NCBI GenBank assembly: GCA_020851615.1
Contig: JADZCL010000066.1
Span: 1 to 7,223, forward strand
DNA from: Rubrivivax sp.
Lineage (GTDB): Bacteria > Pseudomonadota > Gammaproteobacteria > Burkholderiales > Burkholderiaceae_C
Direction: 5' to 3'
Length of the DNA stretch: 7,223 nt
Part shown: piece after piece, positions 1-5,882 of the stretch
Layout: each line of letters opens with the position of its first letter
Numbering within the stretch: position 1 is the first letter of the stretch
The notes under the pieces: generated by a model
The model's database searches: none
Seen by the model: the letters and a program-made list of their open reading frames with translations, nothing else
What the model was told of the DNA's origin: nothing
Translations under genes and position numbers: made by a program

Positions 1-210
1 AGCGAACGTCCGCCGGCCACGCCGCCGCCACATCGCCCGCGCAGCGAGCGCCCGCCACGGCCGGCCGCCCCCGAGTCGCCTGCGCCAGCCAGCCGTGAAC
101 GCGACGACGCGCCGAGCGCCCGCTGCGCCGACCTGCTGCAGCGCATGCAGATCGGTGAACCGCTGACGCCCGAGCAGATGCAGTTCTTCCAGTCACGCTG
201 CAGCCGCTGA
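1..210 (+). CDS. C-terminal fragment of an unidentified protein (5' end outside window)
   Basis: This frame is open from the first base to a TGA at 208-210 and gives 69 residues. The first ~40 are a low-complexity Pro/Arg/Ala/Glu linker. The last ~30 look like a folded tail, with R-C-A-D-L-L-Q-R-M followed by G-E-P-L-T-P-E-Q-M and a final F-F-Q-S-R-C-S-R, so two cysteines flank a short helical segment. From memory, similar Cys-flanked 'CxxLLxR...GExLxxE' tails occur at the ends of multidomain Burkholderiales proteins, including some Ser/Thr kinases, but nothing here shows a kinase domain and I do not assign a function. The gene lies 123 bases before the lipoprotein gene on the same strand. 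Coding status is supported by the non-random end and correct frame closure; identity is unknown. Confidence 0.6.
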   Translation, partial: SERPPATPPPHRPRSERPPRPAAPESPAPASRERDDAPSARCADLLQRMQIGEPLTPEQMQFFQSRCSR

Positions 211-281
211 GCAGCCGCCGCTCATGCTGCTGCGGTTGCGCGTCGAATTGCCGCTTCAAGGACGGCTCTGCAAGGCGCATA

Positions 282-302
282 CTTGACATTTCGCAAGTCA
301 AG
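282..302. promoter_or_regulatory. Inverted repeat CTTGAC-N9-GTCAAG with embedded TTGACA, upstream of the lipoprotein gene
   Basis: The arms CTTGAC (282-287) and GTCAAG (297-302) are perfect 6-bp inverted repeats around a 9-base spacer, so the half-sites are about 15 bp apart, centre to centre. A consensus-like -35 hexamer TTGACA sits at 283-288. No good -10 follows: at 16-18 bases spacing there is only GCGAAA/CGAAAC/GAAACG. A start from this promoter would also put the ribosome-binding site at the very 5' end of the mRNA. I therefore read the site as a possible operator, or an activator-dependent promoter, rather than a proven promoter. A 6-bp match can arise by chance. Confidence 0.3.
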
Positions 303-319
303 CTGCGAAACGGTCCATT

Positions 320-324
320 GGGAG
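320..324 (+). promoter_or_regulatory. Ribosome-binding site for the lipoprotein gene
   Basis: GGGAG lies 9 bases before the ATG at 334. It selects this ATG over the in-frame upstream TTG at 283, which has no such site and falls inside the TTGACA/inverted-repeat element. Confidence 0.6.
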
Positions 325-333
325 CACGAACGC

Positions 334-1674
334 ATGACGCTGCCTGTCTCGATCTTCACCCCGCGCCACCCCCATTGGCGCGCCGAGCTTGCGGCCCACC
401 TGTGGCAGGCCGCGACCGCGCTGCTGGCGATGCTGGCGCTGCTCCTCGCCGGTTGCGCAAGCCCGCCGCCTGACAGCGCCCCGCAAAGTGCGCCCGCAGC
501 GCCACCGGCTGCGCAGGCCGCGGCGCCTGCGCCGGCCGTCGCGCCGCCCGCTGCGGCGCCTGCTGCAGCGGCGCCGCCCCCCACGCTGCCCTTCGAACAG
601 GCCGTGCTCGCCGCGGCCCACAACCTGCTGGACAAGGCGCAACTGCCGCGCGAGAGCCGGCGCGACCTGGTCATCGACCCCTTGATCGACGGCATGACCG
701 GCGCCCAGACCGTGGCCACGCAAGCGATGGGCACGCGGCTGGCACAGCTCGTCAAGGAGAGCTATCCGCGCTACACCGTGCAGCCTTTCAAGGCGGCGAC
801 GGTGCAGCAGGGGCCGCTGCTGCTGATCGGCACCTTCACCGGCGTCAACGCCGAGCGCAAGACCGAGGGCCTGCGCGAGGCCTACCGCGTGTGCCTGGCG
901 CTGGCCGACCTGCGCACGGGCATGCTGGTCGGCAAGGGGCTGGCCTTCGCCACACCCGACAGCGTCGACCCCACGCCGCTGCCCTTCTTCCGCGACGCAC
1001 CCGCCTGGCTGAACGACGCGTCCATCACCGGCTACATCCGCACCTGCCAGGGCACCAAGACCGGCGACCCGATCAATCCGTCCTACATCGACCGCGTCAT
1101 CACCGCGGCCACCATCGCCGAGGCCATCGACGCCTACGAAGCGGGGCGCTTCGCCGACGCGCTCAAGCTCTATGAGACGGCCGCCGACAGCCCTGGCGGT
1201 GACCAGCTGCGCGTGCATACCGGGCTCTACCTCACCAACCTCAAGCTGCGCCGCATGGTGCCCGCGCGCAAGGCCTTTGGCGAGATCATCGACCGCGGGC
1301 TGGATGCCAAGCGCCTGGGCATCAAGTTCCTCTTTCGGCCGGGAACGGCAGCGATGTGGGTCGATCCGGCCGCCGGGCCGCGGCCCTATCCGATGTGGCT
1401 GCACGAGATTGCCGCGCGCGCCAGCCGGCGCACGAGTTGCCTCGAGTTGGCCGGCCACACCAGCCCGACCGGGACCGAACCGCTCAACGAGCGGCTGTCG
1501 CTGCTGCGCGCGGAATCGGTGCGCAAGTCGATCGAGGTCATCGCCCCGGCAATGCGCAAGCGCATGGACGCCAAGGGCCTGGGTTCGACGCAGACCCTGG
1601 TGGGCAACGGGCGCGACGACCTCTCCGACGCCTTGGACCGCCGCGTCGAACTGCTCGTCAAGGACTGCGGCTGA
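334..1674 (+). CDS. OmpA-family outer-membrane lipoprotein with Pro/Ala linker and TPR-like region
   Basis: The product has 446 residues. A basic, amphipathic N-terminus leads into a hydrophobic segment (about 26-39) ending in the lipobox L-A-G-C with Cys41, so it should be a lipoprotein. No Asp follows the Cys (+2 is Ala), which suits sorting to the outer membrane. Residues 42-85 are an almost pure Pro/Ala/Gln linker, as in proteins that reach across the periplasm. Residues ~88-235 form a domain with I-D-P-L-I-D-G (114-120) and P-L-L-L-I-G-T-F (161-168), vaguely reminiscent of FlgO/LpoB-like periplasmic domains; this match is uncertain. Residues ~258-325 look like one or two TPR helices (A-Y-E-A-G-R-F-A-D-A-L-K-L-Y). 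Residues ~329-446 are an OmpA C-terminal (peptidoglycan-binding) domain, with G-H-T-S at 374-377, N-E-R-L-S at 385-389, R392 and R-R-V at 436-438. In classical OmpA domains the fourth residue of GHTD is the Asp that contacts diaminopimelate; here it is Ser377, while the partner Arg392 is kept. The likely role is envelope anchoring or scaffolding. Start chosen from the GGGAG site. Confidence 0.85.
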   Translation: MTLPVSIFTPRHPHWRAELAAHLWQAATALLAMLALLLAGCASPPPDSAPQSAPAAPPAAQAAAPAPAVAPPAAAPAAAAPPPTLPFEQAVLAAAHNLLDKAQLPRESRRDLVIDPLIDGMTGAQTVATQAMGTRLAQLVKESYPRYTVQPFKAATVQQGPLLLIGTFTGVNAERKTEGLREAYRVCLALADLRTGMLVGKGLAFATPDSVDPTPLPFFRDAPAWLNDASITGYIRTCQGTKTGDPINPSYIDRVITAATIAEAIDAYEAGRFADALKLYETAADSPGGDQLRVHTGLYLTNLKLRRMVPARKAFGEIIDRGLDAKRLGIKFLFRPGTAAMWVDPAAGPRPYPMWLHEIAARASRRTSCLELAGHTSPTGTEPLNERLSLLRAESVRKSIEVIAPAMRKRMDAKGLGSTQTLVGNGRDDLSDALDRRVELLVKDCG

Positions 1675-1683
1675 GCATGCCTG

Positions 1684-1709
1684 CCGGCTGCACCGACCGG
1701 TGCAGCCGG
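1684..1709. terminator. Strong hairpin between convergent genes, probable bidirectional terminator
   Basis: CCGGCTGCACC (1684-1694) and GGTGCAGCCGG (1699-1709) form a perfect 11-bp stem with a 4-base loop. It begins 9 bases after the stop of the + strand lipoprotein gene and ends 4 bases before the stop of the - strand acyl-CoA synthetase gene. The position between two convergent stops fits a shared terminator. Neither side has a T-run, so it is not a textbook intrinsic terminator; it could act as a 3'-end stabilising hairpin instead. Confidence 0.65.
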
Positions 1710-1713
1710 ACCA

Positions 1714-3360
1714 TCAGGCCGACGGCAGCTGGTAATCCCTGAACTGCTCGCGCAGCTTGTTCTTCTGCATCTTGCCGGTGGCGCCAAGCGGAATGGCGTC
1801 GACGAAGACGACGTCGTCGGGCAGCCACCACTTGGCGATCTTGCCGCCAAACGAGGCCAGCAGCTCGTCGCGGGTGACTTCGGCGCCCGGCTTCTTCACC
1901 ACCACCAGCAGCGGCCGCTCGTCCCACTTGGGATGAGGCACGCCGATGCAGGCGGCCATGGCCACTGCCGGGTGTGCCATCGCGATGTTCTCGAGGTCGA
2001 TCGAGCCGATCCACTCGCCGCCGGACTTGATAACGTCCTTGCTGCGGTCGGTGATGTGCATGTAGCCATCGGCATCGATGGTCGCCACGTCGCCGGTGGG
2101 GAACCAGCCCCGGCCTGCGGCGTCGCTGCGCAGGGGACTGCCACCCACATCCTTGAAGTAGCTTTCGATCACCCATGGCCCGCGCACGAGCAGCTCGCCC
2201 TGCTGCTCGCTGCCAAAGGGCAGCTCCTGCCCGGCGTCGTCGACGACCTTCATGTCGACGCCGAAGATCGCCCTCCCCTGCTTGGCCATCAGGGCGTAGC
2301 GGCCGTCTTTGTCCAGCCCGGCGTGCGCAGCCTTGAACGCGCACGTCGTGCCCAGCGGGCTGGTCTCGGTCATGCCCCAGGCATGCAGCACGTGCACACC
2401 CAGGCCCTCGCCGAAGGCGCGCAGCATCGCCGGCGGGCAAGCCGAGCCGCCGATCACCGTGCGCCTCATGCTGCTGAACTTCAGCCCGTTTCCCTGCACG
2501 TAGGCCAGCAGACCCTGCCAGACCGTGGGCACGCCTGCCGAGAGGGTGACCTGCTCGCTCTCGAAGAGCTCGTAGAGACTCTTGCCGTCCAGCGCCGGAC
2601 CCGGGAAGACGAGCTTGGCGCCCGTCATGCAGCCGACATAGGGCAAGCCCCAGGCGTTGACGTGGAACATCGGCACCACCGGCAGGATGCTGTCGGTGGC
2701 CGAGCAGTTGAGCGCATCGGGCAAGGCCGCCGCGTAGGTATGCAGCAGCGTCGAGCGGTGGCTGTAGAGCACTCCCTTGGGGTTGCCCGTGGTGCCGCTG
2801 GTGTAGCACAGCGAGCTGGCGCTGTTCTCGTCGAACTCGGGCCAGTCGAAGCGGTCGTGATGGGCGTCGATCAGGTCTTCGTAACACAGCAGGCCAGGGA
2901 TCTTCGCGGCGTCGGCCGGCAAATGTGCGCGCGCGCACAGCGCGACCCAGTGACGCACCTTCTGCAGGCGCCCGGCCACCGCCGCAACCAGCGGCAGGAA
3001 GGTGAGGTCGAAGAAGAGCGCCTGGTCCTCGGCATGCTCGGCGATGTAGAGAAGCTGCTCGGGGTGCAGGCGCGGGTTCAGCGTGTGCAGCACGGCCCCC
3101 ATGCCCGAGACGGCGAAGTACAACTCCATGTGCCGATAGCCGTTCCAGGCCAGCGTGGCCACACGCTCGGATCGCTGCACGCCAAGCTTGGTCAACGCAT
3201 TGGCCAGCCGACGGGAGCGCGCCGCCAGCTCACGATAGGTGGTGCGGTGGAGGTCGCCCTCGACACGGCGGGAAACGATCTCGCGCTCGCCATGGTGGCG
3301 TTCGGCGTGCACGAGGAGTGACGAAACCAGCAGCGGCTGCTGCATCATCTGACCGAGCAT
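1714..3360 (-). CDS. AMP-forming acyl-CoA synthetase (medium/long-chain fatty acyl or methylthiopropionyl-CoA ligase type)
   Basis: This 548-residue cytoplasmic enzyme of the ANL (acyl/aryl-CoA synthetase, NRPS adenylation, luciferase) superfamily should convert a carboxylic acid, ATP and CoA to acyl-CoA, AMP and PPi. All core motifs are intact: the phosphate-binding loop [11 protein letters not shown] (186-196), A5 W-G-M-T-E-T (328-333), A7 T-G-D (422-424), the hinge region [15 protein letters not shown] (437-451), and A10 G-A-T-G-K with catalytic Lys530. The [12 protein letters not shown] block (230-241) and the S-G-G-E-W-I hinge are typical of the AlkK/DmdB-like branch, whose members are about 540-550 residues long. 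Substrate cannot be read from sequence: medium-chain fatty acids, 3-methylthiopropionate and short branched acids are all handled in this branch. Start ATG at 3360 has a good Shine-Dalgarno site. It is 102 bases downstream of the histidine kinase gene on the same strand and convergent with the lipoprotein gene. Confidence 0.93.
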   Translation of the reverse strand: MLGQMMQQPLLVSSLLVHAERHHGEREIVSRRVEGDLHRTTYRELAARSRRLANALTKLGVQRSERVATLAWNGYRHMELYFAVSGMGAVLHTLNPRLHPEQLLYIAEHAEDQALFFDLTFLPLVAAVAGRLQKVRHWVALCARAHLPADAAKIPGLLCYEDLIDAHHDRFDWPEFDENSASSLCYTSGTTGNPKGVLYSHRSTLLHTYAAALPDALNCSATDSILPVVPMFHVNAWGLPYVGCMTGAKLVFPGPALDGKSLYELFESEQVTLSAGVPTVWQGLLAYVQGNGLKFSSMRRTVIGGSACPPAMLRAFGEGLGVHVLHAWGMTETSPLGTTCAFKAAHAGLDKDGRYALMAKQGRAIFGVDMKVVDDAGQELPFGSEQQGELLVRGPWVIESYFKDVGGSPLRSDAAGRGWFPTGDVATIDADGYMHITDRSKDVIKSGGEWIGSIDLENIAMAHPAVAMAACIGVPHPKWDERPLLVVVKKPGAEVTRDELLASFGGKIAKWWLPDDVVFVDAIPLGATGKMQKNKLREQFRDYQLPSA

Positions 3361-3365
3361 GGTGT

Positions 3366-3371
3366 CTCCTT
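3366..3371 (-). promoter_or_regulatory. Ribosome-binding site for the acyl-CoA synthetase gene
   Basis: On the minus strand AAGGAG ends 5 bases before the ATG at 3360. It is the strongest Shine-Dalgarno match in the window and fixes this start. Confidence 0.75.
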
Positions 3372-3380
3372 CTGCGAATC

Positions 3381-3395
3381 CTGCGCGGCGCGCAG
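3381..3395 (-). other. Short hairpin in the leader of the acyl-CoA synthetase gene
   Basis: CTGCGC (3381-3386) and GCGCAG (3390-3395) form a 6-bp stem with a 3-base loop. On the minus strand it ends about 9 bases before the AAGGAG site, so it could influence ribosome access. It is GC-rich, and hairpins of this size arise easily at this base composition. Confidence 0.35.
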
Positions 3396-3404
3396 GGCGG
3401 GCCC

Positions 3405-3424
3405 GCTGCCGATTCTGCGGCAGC
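3405..3424 (-). other. Hairpin in the gap between the kinase and acyl-CoA synthetase genes
   Basis: GCTGCCG (3405-3411) and CGGCAGC (3418-3424) form a perfect 7-bp stem with a 6-base loop. No T-run follows in either direction. It is the middle of three hairpins in this gap and is either part of a 5' leader of the acyl-CoA synthetase mRNA or part of a termination region for the kinase mRNA. Confidence 0.4.
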
Positions 3425-3446
3425 CACGAACCGTCTGCCGATGCCG

Positions 3447-3461
3447 CGGGCCTGTGGCCCG
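3447..3461 (-). terminator. Hairpin directly after the histidine kinase stop codon, possible terminator
   Basis: CGGGCC (3447-3452) and GGCCCG (3456-3461) form a 6-bp all-G/C stem with a 3-base loop. Reading the minus strand, it starts 1 base after the kinase TGA (3465-3463). It lacks a T-run, so it may be a weak terminator or a 3'-end structure that reduces read-through into the acyl-CoA synthetase gene. Confidence 0.35.
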
Positions 3462-3462
3462 G

Positions 3463-5673
3463 TCAGCCGCCGGCCGGCTGCCCCGGGTGTGCCGCTGCGG
3501 CCTCCAGGACAGCACGCAGCGTGAAGAACAACTGATCAGGGTCGAAGGGCTTGGTGACATGCTCGTTCATGCCGACCTGCAGGCTGTACGCGCGGTCGCT
3601 GGGCTGGGCGTGGGCCGTCATGGCCACGATGGGCAGCGCGGCAAAGCGGGGGTCGTGCCGGATGCGCCGGGTGGCCTCATGGCCGTCCATGTCAGGCATC
3701 TGCACGTCCATGAGCACAAGGTCGTAGGGCTCGCGCTCGAGCGCGGCAATGGCCTCGGCGCCGGTGCCCACGATGGTCACCTGGGCACCACCATGGGTAT
3801 GCAGGATCTCGAAGGCGACGATCTGGTTCAGCTCGTTGTCCTCGGCCAGCAGGATGCGCCGGCCTTGCAGCGGTGCACTGCGTGGCGCAAGCCGTTCCTC
3901 CTGTGGCGCCAGCGCCGCAGACGGCGGTGCCGCGCAGATCGGCAACTCGATTTCGAAGCTGAACACGCTGCCCTGGCCCGGTGTGCTGGTCACTTCGATC
4001 CGTCCGCCCATCAGGCGCACCAGCTGGTCGGCAATCGTCAGGCCCAGTCCCGTGCCCCCGTAGCGCCGGGTCGTCGACGCGTCGAGCTGGTCGAAGGGCT
4101 TGAACAGGCGCTTCAGCAGCGCCGCTTCGATCCCGATCCCGCTGTCGCGCACCACGAAGCGCAGCCGCTGCGTCGCCGGCGCGTCGATCTCGATGGCCAC
4201 CGCGCCGCGCTCGGTGAACTTGATCGCGTTGCCCCCCAGGTTGAGCAGGACCTGTTCCAGCCGCAGCGCATCCCCCGTCCGCCACCGCGGCACGCCCTCG
4301 CCAAGGGCAACCGTGAGCGCCAGCCCGCGCTCCCGCGCTGCCACGCCCAGCACCGAGTGCAAGCGGGCCACCAGTTCGCCGAGGTCCAAGGGCAGTTGTT
4401 CCAGTTCGACCTGGTCGGCCTCGACCTTCGAGAAATCGAGCACCTGGTTGAGCACCCCCAGCAGCGTGCCTGCAGCGCCACGCGCGTCGCGAAGGAGCTC
4501 GGCCAGGGGGCCGGCAGCCGCCTCCGGCCGCCGGCGTGCCAGTTCGATGAGGCCTATGACCGCATTCATCGGCGTTCGGATCTCGTGGCTCATGTTGGCC
4601 AGGAACTGGCTCTTGGTCCGTGCTCCGGCCTCGGCCGCATCGCGCGCCTGCGCCAATGCGGCGTTGCTTTCGGTCAGCGCACGCGTGCGCTCCTGCACCC
4701 GCTGCTCGAGCGCCTCGTTGAGCTCGCGCAGCGCCTGTTCGGCGCGCTGCTGCTGGCTCACGTCGAGAACCGCGTTGACCAGCCAGCTCTGGCCGCCGAT
4801 ATCGACGCGCTCGGCCGCGACACGCCCGGGGAAGGTCTGGCCGTCGGCACGCCGCAACAGCACCGGCATCTCAGGCACGCGGCCCTCGCGCCGCGCCGTG
4901 TCGACGTAGCGCTGCAGTGCCAGCTCATCGACCCACAGGCGGCACTCGCTGCGCGTGCGGCCCAGGATGCGCTCCCGGCTCCAGCCGAAGATGCGCTCGA
5001 AGGCGGCGTTCACCTCGCGCACCCGGCCGTCGTTCAGGTTCGTGACCAGCAGGGCGCTGGGCGAACTGCGCAGCACCGAAGCGATCCAGGCCTCGCTCTC
5101 GAGCGCGCGCCGCATCGCCTCGATGGCCAGCCGGCGCGCCAGGCCGATGGCCAACGCAATCACCGTCAGCGCCAGAGAGTACTGGACCCATTGCGTGAGG
5201 CCGACGTCGTAGACCGGCACCCGCAGCCAGCCCTGGTTCTGCACGACGATCAACGCGCCGATGGTTGCGATGCATGTCGCCAGCGTGGCCAGCAGAACCA
5301 TGCGGCCGAGGAACACCCCCCCGCAGGCGATCGCCCCCACCAGCGCGAACAGGCCCACACCGCGTACCGAGCCAAAGCCGATCGAGAAGGCCGCGCCGGC
5401 CACGATCATCAAGACCACCAGGCCGCCAAGCGCCAGGCTGTCGCGGCGACGCCAGTGCAGCCAGGTGAGGGCGCCCACGCCCGCGAACATGGCCGCGATG
5501 ATCAGTCGATCCATGTTTCGCGGATCGACATCCGCGTAGGTCGACAGGTAGATGAGCGGCAGGATGACGAGCAGCGCGTACAGCACCAGCCCCAGCACCT
5601 GGTGCGCGCGCTCGCCCATCAGCGTGAGCAGCGTGCCCTCGGGCGCGGAGAGCGACGACGGACTGTTCATCAT
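3463..5673 (-). CDS. Membrane-bound hybrid sensor histidine kinase (6 TM, PAS, HisKA, HATPase_c, receiver)
   Basis: The product has 736 residues from the chosen ATG at 5673. Six hydrophobic segments (about 26-44, 55-73, 80-99, 104-121, 124-143, 161-180) form an inner-membrane sensor region with almost no periplasmic domain, so it may sense a membrane-associated or internal signal. A PAS domain follows (about 193-305, with V-N-A-A-F-E-R-I-F-G-W-S), then a coiled-coil linker (about 306-350). The HisKA domain has H-E-I-R-T-P with phospho-acceptor His363. The ATPase domain has the N box (N482 in N-A-I-K-F), G1 D510-S-G-I-G-I, F box F-K-P-F, and G2 G-G-T-G-L-G-L (539-545). The receiver domain (about 606-722) has E611/D612, phospho-acceptor Asp656, T686 and K708, all intact. 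There is no HPt domain after the receiver, so a separate phosphotransfer partner must exist elsewhere if a relay is used. Start choice is weak: tandem ATGs at 5673/5670 and an ATG at 5721 (752 residues) all lack a clear Shine-Dalgarno site. The frame stays open to 5817, but that extension is Cys/Trp/Pro-rich and does not look coding. Confidence 0.92.
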   Translation of the reverse strand: MMNSPSSLSAPEGTLLTLMGERAHQVLGLVLYALLVILPLIYLSTYADVDPRNMDRLIIAAMFAGVGALTWLHWRRRDSLALGGLVVLMIVAGAAFSIGFGSVRGVGLFALVGAIACGGVFLGRMVLLATLATCIATIGALIVVQNQGWLRVPVYDVGLTQWVQYSLALTVIALAIGLARRLAIEAMRRALESEAWIASVLRSSPSALLVTNLNDGRVREVNAAFERIFGWSRERILGRTRSECRLWVDELALQRYVDTARREGRVPEMPVLLRRADGQTFPGRVAAERVDIGGQSWLVNAVLDVSQQQRAEQALRELNEALEQRVQERTRALTESNAALAQARDAAEAGARTKSQFLANMSHEIRTPMNAVIGLIELARRRPEAAAGPLAELLRDARGAAGTLLGVLNQVLDFSKVEADQVELEQLPLDLGELVARLHSVLGVAARERGLALTVALGEGVPRWRTGDALRLEQVLLNLGGNAIKFTERGAVAIEIDAPATQRLRFVVRDSGIGIEAALLKRLFKPFDQLDASTTRRYGGTGLGLTIADQLVRLMGGRIEVTSTPGQGSVFSFEIELPICAAPPSAALAPQEERLAPRSAPLQGRRILLAEDNELNQIVAFEILHTHGGAQVTIVGTGAEAIAALEREPYDLVLMDVQMPDMDGHEATRRIRHDPRFAALPIVAMTAHAQPSDRAYSLQVGMNEHVTKPFDPDQLFFTLRAVLEAAAAHPGQPAGG

Positions 5674-5746
5674 GCGCGGGTTCTGCAACGGCGCCTGGGC
5701 ACGTCGGGAGCCGGCCAGCATACCCGCTGACGAACAGGCCGCAGGA

Positions 5747-5775
5747 CTTATGCATGGCGTGCACAGCTGGTGCAA
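5747..5775 (-). promoter_or_regulatory. Candidate promoter for the histidine kinase gene
   Basis: Reading the minus strand, TTGCAC (5775-5770) and CATAAG (5752-5747) are 17 bases apart. The -10 matches TATAAT at 4 of 6 positions, the -35 matches TTGACA at 3 of 6. Transcription would start near 5740, leaving a leader of about 65-70 bases before the ATG at 5673. The low match makes this tentative, but it is the best sigma-70-like pair I see in the divergent gap. Confidence 0.3.
5760..5774. promoter_or_regulatory. Inverted repeat TGCAC-N5-GTGCA in the divergent intergenic region
   Basis: TGCAC (5760-5764) and GTGCA (5770-5774) form a 5-bp inverted repeat with a 5-base spacer. A third TGCA copy lies at 5751-5754. 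The element falls between and over the candidate -35 and -10 of the kinase promoter and lies 109 bases before the substrate-binding protein start, so it could be an operator shared by both genes. The arms are short and chance occurrence is plausible. Confidence 0.25.
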
Positions 5776-5871
5776 ACCCCCGGGCCGCCACGCCACGGCC
5801 CACACCCACAATCGCAACGCGGCGGCAGGCCTCTGGCGCCTGCGCGTGCCCCTTTTGCAACCGTTTCGGCC

Positions 5872-5875
5872 GGAG
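5872..5875 (+). promoter_or_regulatory. Ribosome-binding site for the substrate-binding protein gene
   Basis: GGAG lies 7 bases before the ATG at 5883. It selects this start, which opens directly into a signal peptide, over the in-frame ATG at 5754, which would add 43 non-coding-like residues ahead of the signal peptide. Confidence 0.65.
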
Positions 5876-5882
5876 AACGACC

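Noticed and set aside
210..231. Weak hairpin AGCAGC/GCTGCT after the first, truncated gene
   Set aside because: Only 6 bp with a 10-base loop and no T-run. It is not distinguishable from chance at this GC content, so I do not call it a terminator.
283..333. Upstream TTG start for the lipoprotein gene, adding 17 residues
   Set aside because: The ATG at 334 has GGGAG at suitable spacing, and the TTG lies within the TTGACA/inverted-repeat element.
298..1458. A 386-codon open frame on the - strand, antisense to the lipoprotein gene
   Set aside because: The product is Gly/Arg/Gln-rich with no motif, and the + strand has a lipobox and OmpA domain. It is a GC-bias shadow.
1933..3321. A 462-codon open frame on the + strand, antisense to the acyl-CoA synthetase gene
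   Set aside because: It is low in recognisable motifs and rich in His/Gln/Arg/Gly. The opposite strand carries a complete ANL enzyme with a strong ribosome-binding site.
3454..5730. A 758-codon open frame on the + strand, antisense to the whole histidine kinase gene
   Set aside because: Its product is Arg/Gln/His/Ala-rich without any recognisable domain, while the opposite strand encodes a full set of kinase motifs. Long antisense open frames are expected where third positions are mostly G/C.
5674..5817. N-terminal extension of the histidine kinase to the upstream ATG at 5817
   Set aside because: The added 48 residues are Cys/Trp/Pro-rich, unlike a sensor N-terminus, and would overlap the candidate promoter. 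Only the ATG at 5721 remains a reasonable alternative start.
5754..5882. N-terminal extension of the substrate-binding protein to the ATG at 5754
   Set aside because: It would place 43 unstructured residues before a complete signal peptide, and the ATG at 5883 has its own GGAG site.
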